A stretch of 60,086 nucleotides of DNA from Nitrospirota bacterium (GTDB taxonomy: Bacteria; Nitrospirota; Nitrospiria; JACQBZ01). The DNA lies in assembly GCA_016194285.1 (NCBI GenBank), contig JACQBZ010000102.1:1-60086 (forward strand), in the 5' to 3' direction. Shown here one piece after another: positions 16,026 through 24,680 of this stretch. A program made the translations under genes and the position numbers. The notes below the pieces were generated by a model that saw nothing but the letters and a program-made list of their open reading frames with translations, was not told the DNA's origin and ran no database searches. Position 1 is the first letter of the stretch; each line of letters opens with the position of its first letter.

Positions 16026-16967
16026 ATGATTATGGCCGGAATCGATATCGGAACCAATACGCTGCGGCTGCTGATCGCCGAGGTTCGGTCGGTTCAGGGC
16101 CGGATCCACATCCGGCCGATCTTTGAGGCCCGCCGGATCACCCGCTTGGGGGAAGGAATCGTGGACAGCGGCCGGTTGTCTCCATCGGCCATGTCCCGAA
16201 CCCTTCAGGCGCTCAAGGAGTTTCGGGCGGCGGTTTCAGAACATCCGGTGGACCGGATTATCGGAGTGGCCACCAGCGCGGTCCGCGAGGCCGGTAACCG
16301 GGCGTTGTTTCTTAACCGGTTGAAAGAGGAGACCGGGCTGGATGTCGAGGTGATCTCAGGAGAGGAAGAAGCCCGGCGTACGCTGTTGGGTGTGCGGTAC
16401 GGGCTGGAAGGGGATGATTCGAATCTCCTGGTACTCGACATCGGCGGCGGCAGCACGGAATGGATCGTCGTGACGGGCGGCCAAATTCAGGAAATGAAAA
16501 CGTTGGATGTCGGGGTTGTCAAGCTGACGGATCGTTATCTCATCACCGATCCGCCGTCGGCCGAAAACCAACAGCAATTGATCCGTGCCATTGAAGAACG
16601 CTTCCGGCCGATGGTTCCATCCGTGGGCCGGCTGTCCGGACATCGCTTTGTCGGGGTGGCCGGAACCGTGACGACGCTGGCCGCTCTGGAACTGGGGCTT
16701 AAGGTGTACGATCCGTTGCGCGTCCAGAACCTGCGGTTGGGTTTCGAGCGAGTCGAAAGCTGGTATCGCAAGCTCGTCGGAATGACGTTGGATGAACGAC
16801 GACGTCTCGCCGGTCTTGAAAGGGGTCGGGAGGACCTGATCGTGGCGGGCGCCGCGCTGCTGTGGGTCGCGATGCGCATGGCCGGGGCGAAAGAGGTGGT
16901 GGTCAGCGATGATGGGTTGAGAGAAGGGGTTTTGATCGATTGGTTTGAACGCAACGTCACAAGATGA
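16026..16967 (+). CDS. ppx: Exopolyphosphatase / guanosine pentaphosphatase family (Ppx/GppA)
   Basis: The 313-residue protein belongs to the ASKHA sugar-kinase/Hsp70 fold. Visible motifs are MAGIDIGTNTLRLLIAE (phosphate-1), ATSAVREAGNR, LDIGGGSTEWIV (phosphate-2) and GVAGTVTTLAALELGL (adenosine motif). It corresponds to the short form (about 300-330 residues) that has only the two N-terminal domains. Members release phosphate from polyphosphate ends or convert pppGpp to ppGpp; the sequence alone does not separate the two. ATG 16026 is preferred because the conserved N-terminus starts there; ATG 16032 is an alternative. The gene is tightly linked to the helical protein upstream and 23 bp from the cyclophilin gene downstream. 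Confidence 0.93.
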   Translation: MIMAGIDIGTNTLRLLIAEVRSVQGRIHIRPIFEARRITRLGEGIVDSGRLSPSAMSRTLQALKEFRAAVSEHPVDRIIGVATSAVREAGNRALFLNRLKEETGLDVEVISGEEEARRTLLGVRYGLEGDDSNLLVLDIGGGSTEWIVVTGGQIQEMKTLDVGVVKLTDRYLITDPPSAENQQQLIRAIEERFRPMVPSVGRLSGHRFVGVAGTVTTLAALELGLKVYDPLRVQNLRLGFERVESWYRKLVGMTLDERRRLAGLERGREDLIVAGAALLWVAMRMAGAKEVVVSDDGLREGVLIDWFERNVTR

Positions 16968-16990
16968 AGTGAACAGGAAGGGGATGGACG

Positions 16991-17518
16991 ATGAAACGGA
17001 ATTGGATCATGGCGATTGTTCTATGGACACTCACCCTCAGCGCGGGCGGTCTGGGCCTCGTCTTTGCGACGGCCTGGGCCCAGGGAGGTAGACCGGTGGT
17101 TACGATTGAAACGGACAAAGGGAATATCATTTTCGAAATGTTTCCGGATGCGGCGCCCAAAACCGTCGCGCGGATCACCGAATTGATCAAACAGGGATTT
17201 TACAACGGTCTGACCTTTCATCGTGTCGTGCCCGGCTTCGTGATCCAAGGCGGGGACCCCAAGGGCAACGGGACGGGCGGTTCGGGGGTCAACCTCAAGG
17301 CCGAATTCAACAAGAAACCGCATCTCCTCGGCACCGTCGCCATGGCCCGCGCGAATGATCCGGACAGCGCCGACAGTCAGTTCTACATCTGCCTCGGTCC
17401 GCAGCCCTTCCTGGACGGCAAGTACACCGTCTTCGGACAGGTGACGGACAAGGCCAGTCTCGACGTGATCCAGAAGATCCAGCAGGGGGATGTCATGCGG
17501 AAAGTCACCGTCAAGTAA
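16991..17518 (+). CDS. Exported cyclophilin-type peptidyl-prolyl isomerase
   Basis: The 175-residue protein has a signal peptide (WTLTLSAGGLGLVFATAWAQG) and a compact bacterial cyclophilin domain: TDKGNIIFEMFPDAAPKTV, LTFHRVVPGFVIQGGDP (catalytic Arg in FHRV), GTVAMARANDPDSADSQFYI and LDGKYTVFGQVT. It should catalyse proline isomerisation during folding of periplasmic proteins, like PpiA. The start ATG is preceded by GAAGGGG. It follows ppx closely and ends 34 bp from the convergent xerD gene. Confidence 0.95.
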   Translation: MKRNWIMAIVLWTLTLSAGGLGLVFATAWAQGGRPVVTIETDKGNIIFEMFPDAAPKTVARITELIKQGFYNGLTFHRVVPGFVIQGGDPKGNGTGGSGVNLKAEFNKKPHLLGTVAMARANDPDSADSQFYICLGPQPFLDGKYTVFGQVTDKASLDVIQKIQQGDVMRKVTVK

Positions 17519-17552
17519 CGCACCCCTCCGACGACGCTGGGATCTCCCGGTA

Positions 17553-18440
17553 TCATCCCCGCGGGTGGAGTTGTTGATGAATCTGTTTCAAGCGATGGCG
17601 GGTGACCTGCGTATAGATCTGCGTCGTGGAAAGGTCGGCGTGACCCAGCATGGCCTGGACCGAACGCAGGTCCGCTCCTCGTTCCAATAGATGCGTCGCG
17701 AAGGAATGCCGCAGCATGTGCGGTGAAACAGAACGCTTGATGCCGGCCCGTCGAACGTAATTCTTCAACAGCTTCCAGCAGCCCTGCCGTGTCAACCCGT
17801 CTCCGGAGCGGTTGAGGAAGACCCGGTCGGAGACCTTCCCCTTGGCCAATTTTGCCCGAGCGTTTTCAAGGTACGTCTTGAGCTTTTGAAGCGCCATCTC
17901 GCCCATCGGGATGATCCGCTGTTTACCGCCCTTGCCGGTGGCCAGGACGTATCCGACTTCGGTATGTACGCCCTGCAGCGGCAGCGCGGTCAGTTCCGAG
18001 ACGCGCAGTCCGGTGGCGTACATCAATTCGATCAGGGCATCATCGCGCACGGCCGAAGGCGTGCGGCCCTTGGGAAGGTTGAGCAGGCGTTCGACTTCTT
18101 CAAAGGCCATCGTCTTCGGCAATCGCTTCCAGTCGCGGGGCGATTCCACATTATGGGTGGGATCCGTCTGGAGTATTTTTTCGCGATTGAGAAAACGGTA
18201 ATAGTTGCGAAGGGTCGCGATCTGGCGCGCGAGCGAGCGGGAGGAAAGGCCGTTTTGTTTTCGGGCGGCCAGAAAATCAAGAAGATCCCGGCGGGTGACG
18301 TCTTCCAAATGGTTCAACGCTCTGGCCTTTAGGAATTCCGAGAACCCTTTCAGATCGGCGCCGTAGGCCGCGATCGTGTTCGAAGAGAGTCCCTTCTCGA
18401 CCATCAGGTATTGAAGAAACTGTTGGATATGGGCTTGCAT
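17553..18440 (-). CDS. xerD: Tyrosine recombinase XerD
   Basis: XerD acts with XerC at dif to resolve chromosome dimers. The 295-residue protein (normal length) has the SAM-like N-terminal domain (IQQFLQYLMVEKGLSSNTIAAY) and a catalytic domain with all active residues: Arg146 (GLRVSE), Lys170 (GKGGK), His241 and Arg244 (HMLRHSFATHLL), His267 (LGHADLSTTQIY) and nucleophile Tyr276. Start 18440 is set by family length and an upstream AAGG; the frame is open much further upstream without homology. It lacks the extra insertion that marks integron integrases. It ends 25 bp after the ilvA-like gene on the same strand, so the pair is likely one transcript. Confidence 0.94.
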   Translation of the reverse strand: MQAHIQQFLQYLMVEKGLSSNTIAAYGADLKGFSEFLKARALNHLEDVTRRDLLDFLAARKQNGLSSRSLARQIATLRNYYRFLNREKILQTDPTHNVESPRDWKRLPKTMAFEEVERLLNLPKGRTPSAVRDDALIELMYATGLRVSELTALPLQGVHTEVGYVLATGKGGKQRIIPMGEMALQKLKTYLENARAKLAKGKVSDRVFLNRSGDGLTRQGCWKLLKNYVRRAGIKRSVSPHMLRHSFATHLLERGADLRSVQAMLGHADLSTTQIYTQVTRHRLKQIHQQLHPRG

Positions 18441-18465
18441 GTGGGTGCCTTCGTCAATCTCTATT

Positions 18466-19617
18466 CTACGGTGAACGCAAAGGATAGCCGTTGCGCTTAA
18501 GATGGTTAATGATCCTGCGACTGTGTTCCTGACCCCGTGTTTCAAGAGAGAGATCCACCCGACTCTGGGTGATGGGAAGTCCGGATGAAAGACGATCGTG
18601 AACGATGTGAAGAATGTTGGCGCCCATCTCGCCGATGGCGGCGGCGAGCTTGGCCAGGGCTCCGGGTCGGTCGGGAAGAACGACCGAGAGGCGCAGGAGA
18701 CGACCGGTTCGGACCAGGCCCCGTTCGATAATCCGTTCAAGGAGGGTGACGTCGATGTTTCCGCCGGTGATCACGAGACAGACCGGACCCCGAAGCCGAC
18801 GCCCGTGGTTCAACAGCGCCGCCAGAGGGACGGCGCCGGCCCCTTCGGCGATGATTCGCTTGTGCTCGATCAGCAACAGGACGGCCTCGGCGATCTCGTC
18901 CTCCGCGACCCGGATCGTGCGATCCAGGTACCGCTCCAAAAGCGGCCGCGTTATCCTACCAGGGGATTTAACGGCGATTCCGTCCGCCAGGGTCGGTCGA
19001 GCCGTGGCGGTAACGCCGACGACCTGAATTCCGGGCTTCACCGTTTTCACCGCAATCGCGATTCCGGAAGCGATGCCGCCTCCCCCGACGGGAACAAGGA
19101 TCGTTCGAATGTCCGGTCGGTCTTTTAATATCTCCAGCGCGATGGTTCCCTGACCGGCGATCACCGCCTCATCATCGAAGGCGTGGATGAGAACCCTTCC
19201 TTCCGCCCGCTCGATTTCCCTGGCTTTTTCCACCGCGGCATCGAAGTCTTTTCCGTGAAGAACCACCCGGGCGCCATAAGACCGGCTCGCCTCCTGTTTG
19301 GCGATCGAGGCCCCTTCGGGCATAACGATCGTTGCGGAGATGCCGTGTGTTCGAGCCGCCAGGGCCACGCCTTGCGCGTGGTTTCCCGCCGAAGCCGTCA
19401 CCACGCCCCCTCGTCGCTGCGCCACCGTCAGTTGAGCGATCCGGTTAAACGCCCCGCGGACTTTAAAGGATCCCGTCTTCTGAAGATTTTCAAGTTTTAA
19501 AAGAACCGGCATCCCCGCCTGAAGGCTCAGCGAGCGGGATGAAACCAGCGGGGTCGCGTCGATGGAGGATCGAATTGTTTTGTAGGCCCGTTTGATCGCT
19601 GTTAATCCGATCGACAT
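18466..19617 (-). CDS. ilvA: Threonine ammonia-lyase with ACT domain
   Basis: A PLP enzyme that deaminates threonine to 2-oxobutyrate, the entry to isoleucine synthesis (or serine/threonine catabolism). The 383-residue protein has the fold-type II core with PLP lysine in GSFKVRGAFN (Lys52), SAGNHAQGVA, the phosphate cradle VGGGGIASGIA, and EGAGAVPLAAL. A single C-terminal ACT-like domain (about 315-383, LSVVLPDRPGALAKLAAAIGEMGANIL) follows, matching the 'TdcB-like plus ACT' class of about 400 residues. The start at 19617 was chosen from homology; AAGGA lies 10 bases upstream. It is divergent from the LpoA-like gene. Confidence 0.93.
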   Translation of the reverse strand: MSIGLTAIKRAYKTIRSSIDATPLVSSRSLSLQAGMPVLLKLENLQKTGSFKVRGAFNRIAQLTVAQRRGGVVTASAGNHAQGVALAARTHGISATIVMPEGASIAKQEASRSYGARVVLHGKDFDAAVEKAREIERAEGRVLIHAFDDEAVIAGQGTIALEILKDRPDIRTILVPVGGGGIASGIAIAVKTVKPGIQVVGVTATARPTLADGIAVKSPGRITRPLLERYLDRTIRVAEDEIAEAVLLLIEHKRIIAEGAGAVPLAALLNHGRRLRGPVCLVITGGNIDVTLLERIIERGLVRTGRLLRLSVVLPDRPGALAKLAAAIGEMGANILHIVHDRLSSGLPITQSRVDLSLETRGQEHSRRIINHLKRNGYPLRSP

Positions 19618-19660
19618 GGGATGAGTATCCTTTTGGGAGAGAATTGAGTCTTTCTCTGTC

Positions 19661-19689
19661 ACTATAGATAATTTCTTCAGGAAAAACAA
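19661..19689 (-). promoter_or_regulatory. Possible promoter for ilvA-xerD
   Basis: Minus-strand TTGTTT (19689-19684) and TATAGT (19666-19661) are 17 bp apart, about 44 bp upstream of the ilvA start codon. The -35 box matches only partly. Confidence 0.5.
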
Positions 19690-19709
19690 CCCGCGTCCGA
19701 TCCGTTCTG

Positions 19710-19738
19710 TTGACAAGGTGTTCGGCTTATCTTATAGT
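19710..19738 (+). promoter_or_regulatory. Sigma-70 type promoter for LpoA-like gene
   Basis: TTGACA (19710-19715) and TATAGT (19733-19738) have an exact 17-bp spacer. The start codon at 19753 is only about 8 bases from the expected transcript start, so the leader is very short. Confidence 0.65.
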
Positions 19739-19752
19739 GACTCATAGCGAAG

Positions 19753-21693
19753 ATGACGACGATGACATCGAGGATCCTGATCGTGCAAGCGGGGGCCGGA
19801 ATTTTGGCGGTCCTCCTGTTTTCAGGAACCCTGCTGACGACGCCGGCGGGGGCGCAGCCGCCGCCGGCCGTTGAACCGACGGGTTCCCCCGACGCCGAGG
19901 CACGGGAATTGCTGGACAAGGCCGTCGCGGCCGCCGGTGCGGGCGATCTGGAGCAGGCCCAGCTTACGTATCAACTTTTGCTCACGACCTATCCGCAATC
20001 GCCGGTGAAGGATCAGGTCTATTTCGGATTGGCCCAGATCGACCAGCAACAGCAGAATTATGCCGATGCCGTTGTCCAGTACCAAAAGTTGATCAGCGAA
20101 TTCCCGGCTTCGCCGTTGATTGAGAAGGCCCGGCATGCCTTGGCCGAGGCCTATATTAGTCTCGGCCAGTACGACAGCGCCATCCCGATCCTGGAACGCG
20201 AGCGAAGTCTGAGTCCGGATCCGGCCGCCCGGCAGACGCTGACCGACCGCATCGTTGAAGTTTTTCTCAAGAAAAAGGATCGCGTCCAAGCCATCAATGA
20301 ACTGTTGAAAAAAGAGACGAGTCATGAAGAGGAAAAGCAGGCGGTCGAAAACCGAGTGCAAGAGTTTTTGGATCTGAGCTCACGGTCGGAGCTCAAGGAG
20401 CTAATTCGTCAATTCCCCAAGGGGTATCCGGGCGATGCGGCTTTGCTGAAGCTGGCCGATCTTTACGAGTCGTCCAAGGAATACTTTGAGGCGGAGCGTG
20501 AACTGCGGCGCTTTTTGACGATTTATCCCAAGCACCGGGCCGTTTCGAAGGTGCGGGGCCGGATCGTCGCCATCAAACAGATCTATCTCAGCAACCAGCA
20601 CCTGATCGGCGTCATGCTTCCGCTGTCGGGCCGACTGCAGCCGTTCGGTCAGCAGGTGCTCAACGGAATCCGGCTGGCGTTGGACCCCGCGTCCAACCCG
20701 GTTCCTGAAAAATTCGTCGGAATCGTCGTCAAGAACACGGAAGGGGAGACCACGGCGCTGCAGACCGGTCTGGATGAACTGGCACGGGAATACCGCGTGA
20801 GCGCCATCATCGGACCGATGCTAAGCCGCCAGGTGGCCGCCGCGGCTCCTCGGGCGGACTCCTACCGGATTCCGTTGTTGACACCGGCGGCGTCGCAGGA
20901 TTGGTCTAAATCGTGGAGATATGTTCTGAGGAACTCCGTTACGAATCGACAACAGGCCAGCGAGATCGCGGCGTATGCCGTCAACTCGCTCCATCTGAAG
21001 CGCTTCTGCATCTTGCATTCCGATGACGGGTACGGAATGGAGATGATGAGGTTTTTCTCGGAAGAGGTCCTGAAATTGGGTGGCGAGATCATCGCACGGG
21101 CGTCGTACGACCCGCAGGCCACCGATTTTGGAGCGCAGATCAAGTATCTTAAGGAAACGGATCTCTCCAAATACGGCGTCCTGGGCCCGCCGCCCCAACA
21201 GAAGGGTGAGGTTCGGGAATACACACCCGGTTTCGATGCCGTTTTCCTTCCCGGCGATTACGATCAGGCCGGGCTGATCGCGGCCCAGTTGGCCTTTTAT
21301 AATATTCAAGGCGTGACGCTTCTGGGCACAAACGGGTGGGACTCCCAGGATCTTTTCCGGATCGGCGGGAAATATATCGACGGTGGGATATTTGTGGACG
21401 GTTTCTTTCCCGGCAGTGCCGAACCGCAGGTGCAGTCCTTTGTGGAACGCTATCGCAACCGGTACGAGGAGGAACCGACGCTTCTGGCGGCCCAAGCGTA
21501 TGACGCCGTCAGCCTGGTTCTCCGAGCCCTGCAACAAGGCGCCGTGACCGGCGAGGCCGTGCGGGATTTCCTTGGACGAATTCGAAACTTTTCGGGAGTC
21601 ACCGGGTCGATCAGTTACACGCCGGACGGAGACCTGGCGAAACGGCTTTATGTGATACAGGCCAAGGACGGCAAATTCGTCCAGATCAATTAG
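19753..21693 (+). CDS. Periplasmic TPR plus ligand-binding protein (LpoA / penicillin-binding protein activator-like)
   Basis: The 646-residue exported protein has a signal peptide (ILAVLLFSGTLLTTPAGAQ). Next come TPR-like helical repeats at about 45-280 (KAVAAAGAGDLEQAQLTYQLLL, YFGLAQIDQQQQNYADAVVQY, FEAERELRRFLTIYPKHRAV). The C-terminal part (about 280-640) is a type I periplasmic-binding fold (IGVMLPLSGRLQPFGQQVLNGIRLAL, VSAIIGPMLSRQVAAAAP, IPLLTPAAS, FDAVFLPGDYDQAGLIAAQLAFY, EPTLLAAQAYDAVSLVL). This two-part layout is that of LpoA, which activates a peptidoglycan synthase. A branched-chain amino-acid-type binding protein is the alternative, but no ABC transporter genes are adjacent and the TPR half argues against it. 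Confidence 0.85.
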   Translation: MTTMTSRILIVQAGAGILAVLLFSGTLLTTPAGAQPPPAVEPTGSPDAEARELLDKAVAAAGAGDLEQAQLTYQLLLTTYPQSPVKDQVYFGLAQIDQQQQNYADAVVQYQKLISEFPASPLIEKARHALAEAYISLGQYDSAIPILERERSLSPDPAARQTLTDRIVEVFLKKKDRVQAINELLKKETSHEEEKQAVENRVQEFLDLSSRSELKELIRQFPKGYPGDAALLKLADLYESSKEYFEAERELRRFLTIYPKHRAVSKVRGRIVAIKQIYLSNQHLIGVMLPLSGRLQPFGQQVLNGIRLALDPASNPVPEKFVGIVVKNTEGETTALQTGLDELAREYRVSAIIGPMLSRQVAAAAPRADSYRIPLLTPAASQDWSKSWRYVLRNSVTNRQQASEIAAYAVNSLHLKRFCILHSDDGYGMEMMRFFSEEVLKLGGEIIARASYDPQATDFGAQIKYLKETDLSKYGVLGPPPQQKGEVREYTPGFDAVFLPGDYDQAGLIAAQLAFYNIQGVTLLGTNGWDSQDLFRIGGKYIDGGIFVDGFFPGSAEPQVQSFVERYRNRYEEEPTLLAAQAYDAVSLVLRALQQGAVTGEAVRDFLGRIRNFSGVTGSISYTPDGDLAKRLYVIQAKDGKFVQIN

Positions 21694-21696
21694 GAG

Positions 21697-21757
21697 GCAG
21701 TACGCTGCGGTCTCCTCGGTCCCTGCGGCCTCGCATCTGGAACTTTTTGAGCAGCCT
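21697..21757. repeat. Possible dispersed intergenic repeat
   Basis: After the LpoA-like gene the sequence GTACGCTGCGGTCTCCTCGG ... GAACTTTTTGAGCAGCCTT has the look of a repeat I recall from intergenic regions of Nitrospira-type genomes. Only one copy is in this window, so it cannot be verified internally. Confidence 0.35.
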
Positions 21758-21806
21758 TAAGAATGAAAGTTTTTCCAGCAACATTATAGAATAGAGATAT
21801 TTTTTT

Positions 21807-22532
21807 ATGAATATCGATCATATCGTTCAGGAGATTTCGATCTCGGCCATCCCGATCCTTTTGGCGGTCATCTTTCACGAGGTGGCCCATGGCTGGGTGG
21901 CGAACAAGCGGGGCGATCCGACCGCTCGGCTGATGGGCCGCCTGACGCTCAACCCGCTGCCGCACATCGATCCGGTCGGGACAGTCATCATTCCGATTTT
22001 TTTGTTGATCGCCACCAAGGGCAGCTTCGTGTTCGGCTACGCGAAACCCGTCCCGGTGAATTTCATGAACCTTCGCCGGCCCAAGGAGGACATGATATTG
22101 GTGGCAGGCGCAGGCCCGGCCACGAATCTGCTCCTGGCGATCCTCTGCGGGTTCCTGTTTCGAATGATCTTGGCGATCAACCCGAGTCTCATACTGCATC
22201 TGCGTCCGGGAGGCGGACCGTCCGCCTGGAGCGATCCGGTCGCGATCATCCTGATTCCGATTCTGCTGATGCTTATTGAAGCGGTGAAATGGAACGTCGT
22301 CTTGGCGATCTTCAACATGATCCCCATCCCGCCGTTGGACGGCGGGCGGGTCATGGTCGGACTTCTTCCCGACCGGCAATCGGAGGCCTGGAGCAGCATC
22401 GAGCCGTTTGGGTTTTTTATCATCATTGCGCTCGTCCTCCTGGATCCGTTCGGGTTCTGGTCGCAGATTATCTCGCCGCTGATTATGAACATGATGATGT
22501 GGATCCTGGGCATCAACCCGTTCTTTTTTTAA
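21807..22532 (+). CDS. Site-2 protease family (M50) membrane protein
   Basis: The 241-residue polytopic protein contains the zinc-protease motif HEVAH (24-28) inside the first membrane segment and the second metal-ligand motif NMIPIPPLDGGR, the LDG motif typical of site-2 proteases. The middle FGYAKPVPVNFMNLRRPKEDMILVAGAGPATNLLLA is standard for the short M50 group (YwhC/Rip3-like) without PDZ or CBS domains. Substrates are unknown; such enzymes cut membrane regulators or signal remnants. It begins an apparent run trpS-lgt on the plus strand, 27 bp before trpS. The ribosome binding site is weak. Confidence 0.92.
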   Translation: MNIDHIVQEISISAIPILLAVIFHEVAHGWVANKRGDPTARLMGRLTLNPLPHIDPVGTVIIPIFLLIATKGSFVFGYAKPVPVNFMNLRRPKEDMILVAGAGPATNLLLAILCGFLFRMILAINPSLILHLRPGGGPSAWSDPVAIILIPILLMLIEAVKWNVVLAIFNMIPIPPLDGGRVMVGLLPDRQSEAWSSIEPFGFFIIIALVLLDPFGFWSQIISPLIMNMMMWILGINPFFF

Positions 22533-22559
22533 GACCCATCGAAAAGGAGGCACCCGAGG

Positions 22560-23549
22560 GTGAAATCGCAAAAAAAGCGCATGCTGAGCGGGATGCAACC
22601 CAGCGGGCGTTTGCATCTGGGAAATCTACTGGGGGCGCTGGACAACTGGATTAAATACCAGAGAGACTACGACGCTTATTTTTTTGTGGCGGACTGGCAC
22701 GCCCTGTCGACGAATTATGCCGACACCCATAAGATTCGCGAGTACGTTCAGGAGATGCTGATCGACTGGCTTTCGGCCGGGATCGACCCCGAGAAATGCA
22801 CCGTCTTCATTCAGTCCCGACTTCCGGAGCATGCCGTGCTGCACCTGCTCCTGTCGATGATCACGCCGGTGCCGTGGCTGGAGCGGAACCCCACCTACAA
22901 GGAGAAGATCGAGGAACTTCGCGAGCGGGATCTGACGACGTACGGTTTTCTGGGATATCCCGTCCTTCAGTCGGCCGATATTCTGATCTACAAGGCCGAT
23001 GTGGTGCCGGTGGGCGTGGATCAGCTTCCGCATCTCGAATTGACGCGCGAGTTGGCGCGACGGTTTAACAATCTCTACAAGACCGTGTTTCCCGAGCCGC
23101 AGCCCCTTCTCACGGAGGTGCCGAAACTTTTGGGAACCGACGGGCGGAAAATGAGCAAGAGCTACAACAACGCGATCTATCTCTCCGATCCCGAACCGGT
23201 CGTGCGTGAAAAACTCCGGACGATGGTGACCGATCCGGCCCGGATCCGGCGGACCGATCCGGGCAATCCGGATGTCTGTCCCGTCTTCTCCTATCATAAG
23301 ATCTTCTCCGAGATCGGGGTCGTCGACCGGGTCAACACGGAATGCCGGACGGCCGCCATCGGCTGCATTGACTGCAAAAAGCTGGTGGCCGACCGGATGG
23401 TCCATCGGCTCGACCCGATCTGGAAGGAGCGGGAGAAGTGGGTGAAGCATCCCAAGAAGGTTGAAACGGTTGTGACCGAAGGCACGAAGAAGGCCGGTCA
23501 GGTGGCCCGACAGACCCTCGACGAGGTTCGGGAGGCGATGAAGATATAA
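22560..23549 (+). CDS. trpS: Tryptophanyl-tRNA synthetase
   Basis: The 329-residue class I aminoacyl-tRNA synthetase charges tRNA-Trp. The HIGH-equivalent is in MQPSGRLHLGNLLGAL, and KMSKS (about 197-201) is in LGTDGRKMSKSYNNAI. VGVDQLPHLELTRELARRFN and EREKWVKHPKKVETVV are also normal for the family. The start is GTG at 22560 after a strong AAAGGAGG; no ATG fits the conserved N-terminus MLSGMQPSGR as well. Length is normal. It ends 1 bp before lgt, so the two genes are coupled. Confidence 0.96.
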   Translation: MKSQKKRMLSGMQPSGRLHLGNLLGALDNWIKYQRDYDAYFFVADWHALSTNYADTHKIREYVQEMLIDWLSAGIDPEKCTVFIQSRLPEHAVLHLLLSMITPVPWLERNPTYKEKIEELRERDLTTYGFLGYPVLQSADILIYKADVVPVGVDQLPHLELTRELARRFNNLYKTVFPEPQPLLTEVPKLLGTDGRKMSKSYNNAIYLSDPEPVVREKLRTMVTDPARIRRTDPGNPDVCPVFSYHKIFSEIGVVDRVNTECRTAAIGCIDCKKLVADRMVHRLDPIWKEREKWVKHPKKVETVVTEGTKKAGQVARQTLDEVREAMKI

Positions 23550-23550
23550 C

Positions 23551-24348
23551 ATGCACCCTAATCTCATCCAATTCGGTCCCGTCACGATCCGCTACTACGG
23601 GCTGATGTATTTCATCGCGGCAATGGTCGGCGGCTGGCTGCTCGCCAAAGAGGTCCGCCGGAAGGGGATCCCGCTCTCGATCGACGACAGCTGGAACCTG
23701 ATCATGTACTGTCTTTTGGGCGGGATCCTGGGCGCCCGGATCTATTACGTCGCGTTCAACTGGTCTTACTACGGCGAAAATCCTTCGGAGATCCCCGCGA
23801 TCTGGCACGGCGGTCTTGCGATTCACGGCGGACTCATCGGCGGGGTGCTGATCGGGATCTGGTTCGTTCGTCGTCACCGCGTCTCATTTTGGCAACTGGC
23901 CGATGCCGGCGCGCCGAGCGTTATCCTGGGCCAGGCCTTCGGACGATTTGGAAATTTCATGAACGGGGATGCGCATGGTACGCCGACGACGATGCCGTGG
24001 GGCATCGTTTTTCCACCCGGGAGCATCGCCGGACAACAGTTTGGTTCGGTCCCGCTCCATCCGACCATGCTGTACGAGCTGGTGCTGAACGTGATGACCT
24101 TTGCCTTTCTCTGGTCCGTCCGGAAGCGTCCCTGGGGCGACGGTTTCATCTTCTGTCTCTATCTGATCTGCTATTCCGTTGTCCGTTCCATCGTGACCTT
24201 CTTCCGCGCCGACGATTTGTATCTGGGACCCTTGCGCGCGCCGCATGTGGCGAGCGTTCTGCTCATTCTCGCTGCGGGAGGGTATATCATTAAAAACAGG
24301 CTCTGGGAACAAAAAGCGGTTCCGTCCGGAAAACCAAAACGGAGATGA
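23551..24348 (+). CDS. lgt: Prolipoprotein diacylglyceryl transferase
   Basis: Lgt adds diacylglycerol from phosphatidylglycerol to the lipobox cysteine of prolipoproteins in the inner membrane. The 265-residue polytopic protein shows IRYYGLMYFIAAMVGGWLL, YCLLGGILGARIYYVAF, IWHGGLAIHGGLIGGVL, the signature GQAFGRFGNFMNGDAHG, HPTMLYELVLNVMTF and RKRPWGDGF. Catalytically important His/Arg positions in these motifs are kept. It would modify the three or more lipoproteins encoded in this window. The ATG directly follows the trpS stop, suggesting coupled translation. Confidence 0.97.
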   Translation: MHPNLIQFGPVTIRYYGLMYFIAAMVGGWLLAKEVRRKGIPLSIDDSWNLIMYCLLGGILGARIYYVAFNWSYYGENPSEIPAIWHGGLAIHGGLIGGVLIGIWFVRRHRVSFWQLADAGAPSVILGQAFGRFGNFMNGDAHGTPTTMPWGIVFPPGSIAGQQFGSVPLHPTMLYELVLNVMTFAFLWSVRKRPWGDGFIFCLYLICYSVVRSIVTFFRADDLYLGPLRAPHVASVLLILAAGGYIIKNRLWEQKAVPSGKPKRR

Positions 24349-24391
24349 GCAGGTTCCTCGTTGGAACGATCCGGCGGGTCGCCCAGATAAA

Positions 24392-24412
24392 GGGCGAGGC
24401 AGAGCCTCGCCC
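24392..24412. repeat. GC-rich hairpin after lgt
   Basis: GGGCGAGGC, a 3-base loop AGA, then GCCTCGCCC: a perfect 9-bp stem without a T-run. It may be a REP-like palindrome or a Rho-assisted transcript end between lgt and the small protein gene at 24465. Confidence 0.6.
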
Positions 24413-24464
24413 CGGAGGACAGGACCCGCTTGTAAGACAAGATGATTGATCGAAAGCCGCTTCG

Positions 24465-24680
24465 ATGAAACCCTGCTGCCTTCAGTCCATGAAACGGTAC
24501 ATCAAGAAACAGCGGGACGTCGCGACCTGCGACGGCTGCGGCCAACTGCTGCTGGCTTATGGAAATCCGCGGGATCTTGAAGAAACGAAAAAGGCGTTGA
24601 CGGCCCAGGGCGTGCCGTTCGAAGTGGAGGCATTCAGTCATCTTCAGGTGATTGCGAAACCGAGGCTCAAAAAAAAATGA
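24465..24680 (+). CDS. Small CxxC protein, unknown
   Basis: This 71-residue protein is not one I recognise. It contains CDGCG at about residues 32-36 and a compact alpha/beta-looking remainder (RDLEETKKALTAQGVPFEVEAFSHLQVIAKPR). One CxxC plus nearby CC at residues 4-5 could bind a metal, but a full zinc ribbon is not evident. ATG 24489 is an alternative start. Its TGA overlaps the ATG of the next gene (ATGA, 24677-24680), which argues that it is translated together with the membrane protein gene downstream. Confidence 0.6.
   Translation: MKPCCLQSMKRYIKKQRDVATCDGCGQLLLAYGNPRDLEETKKALTAQGVPFEVEAFSHLQVIAKPRLKKK

Noticed and set aside
17553..18440. Tyrosine recombinase as the missing integron integrase
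   Set aside because: It has XerD length and motifs, lacks the extra insertion of IntI proteins, and lies 9 kb from the array with no attI-like site next to it.
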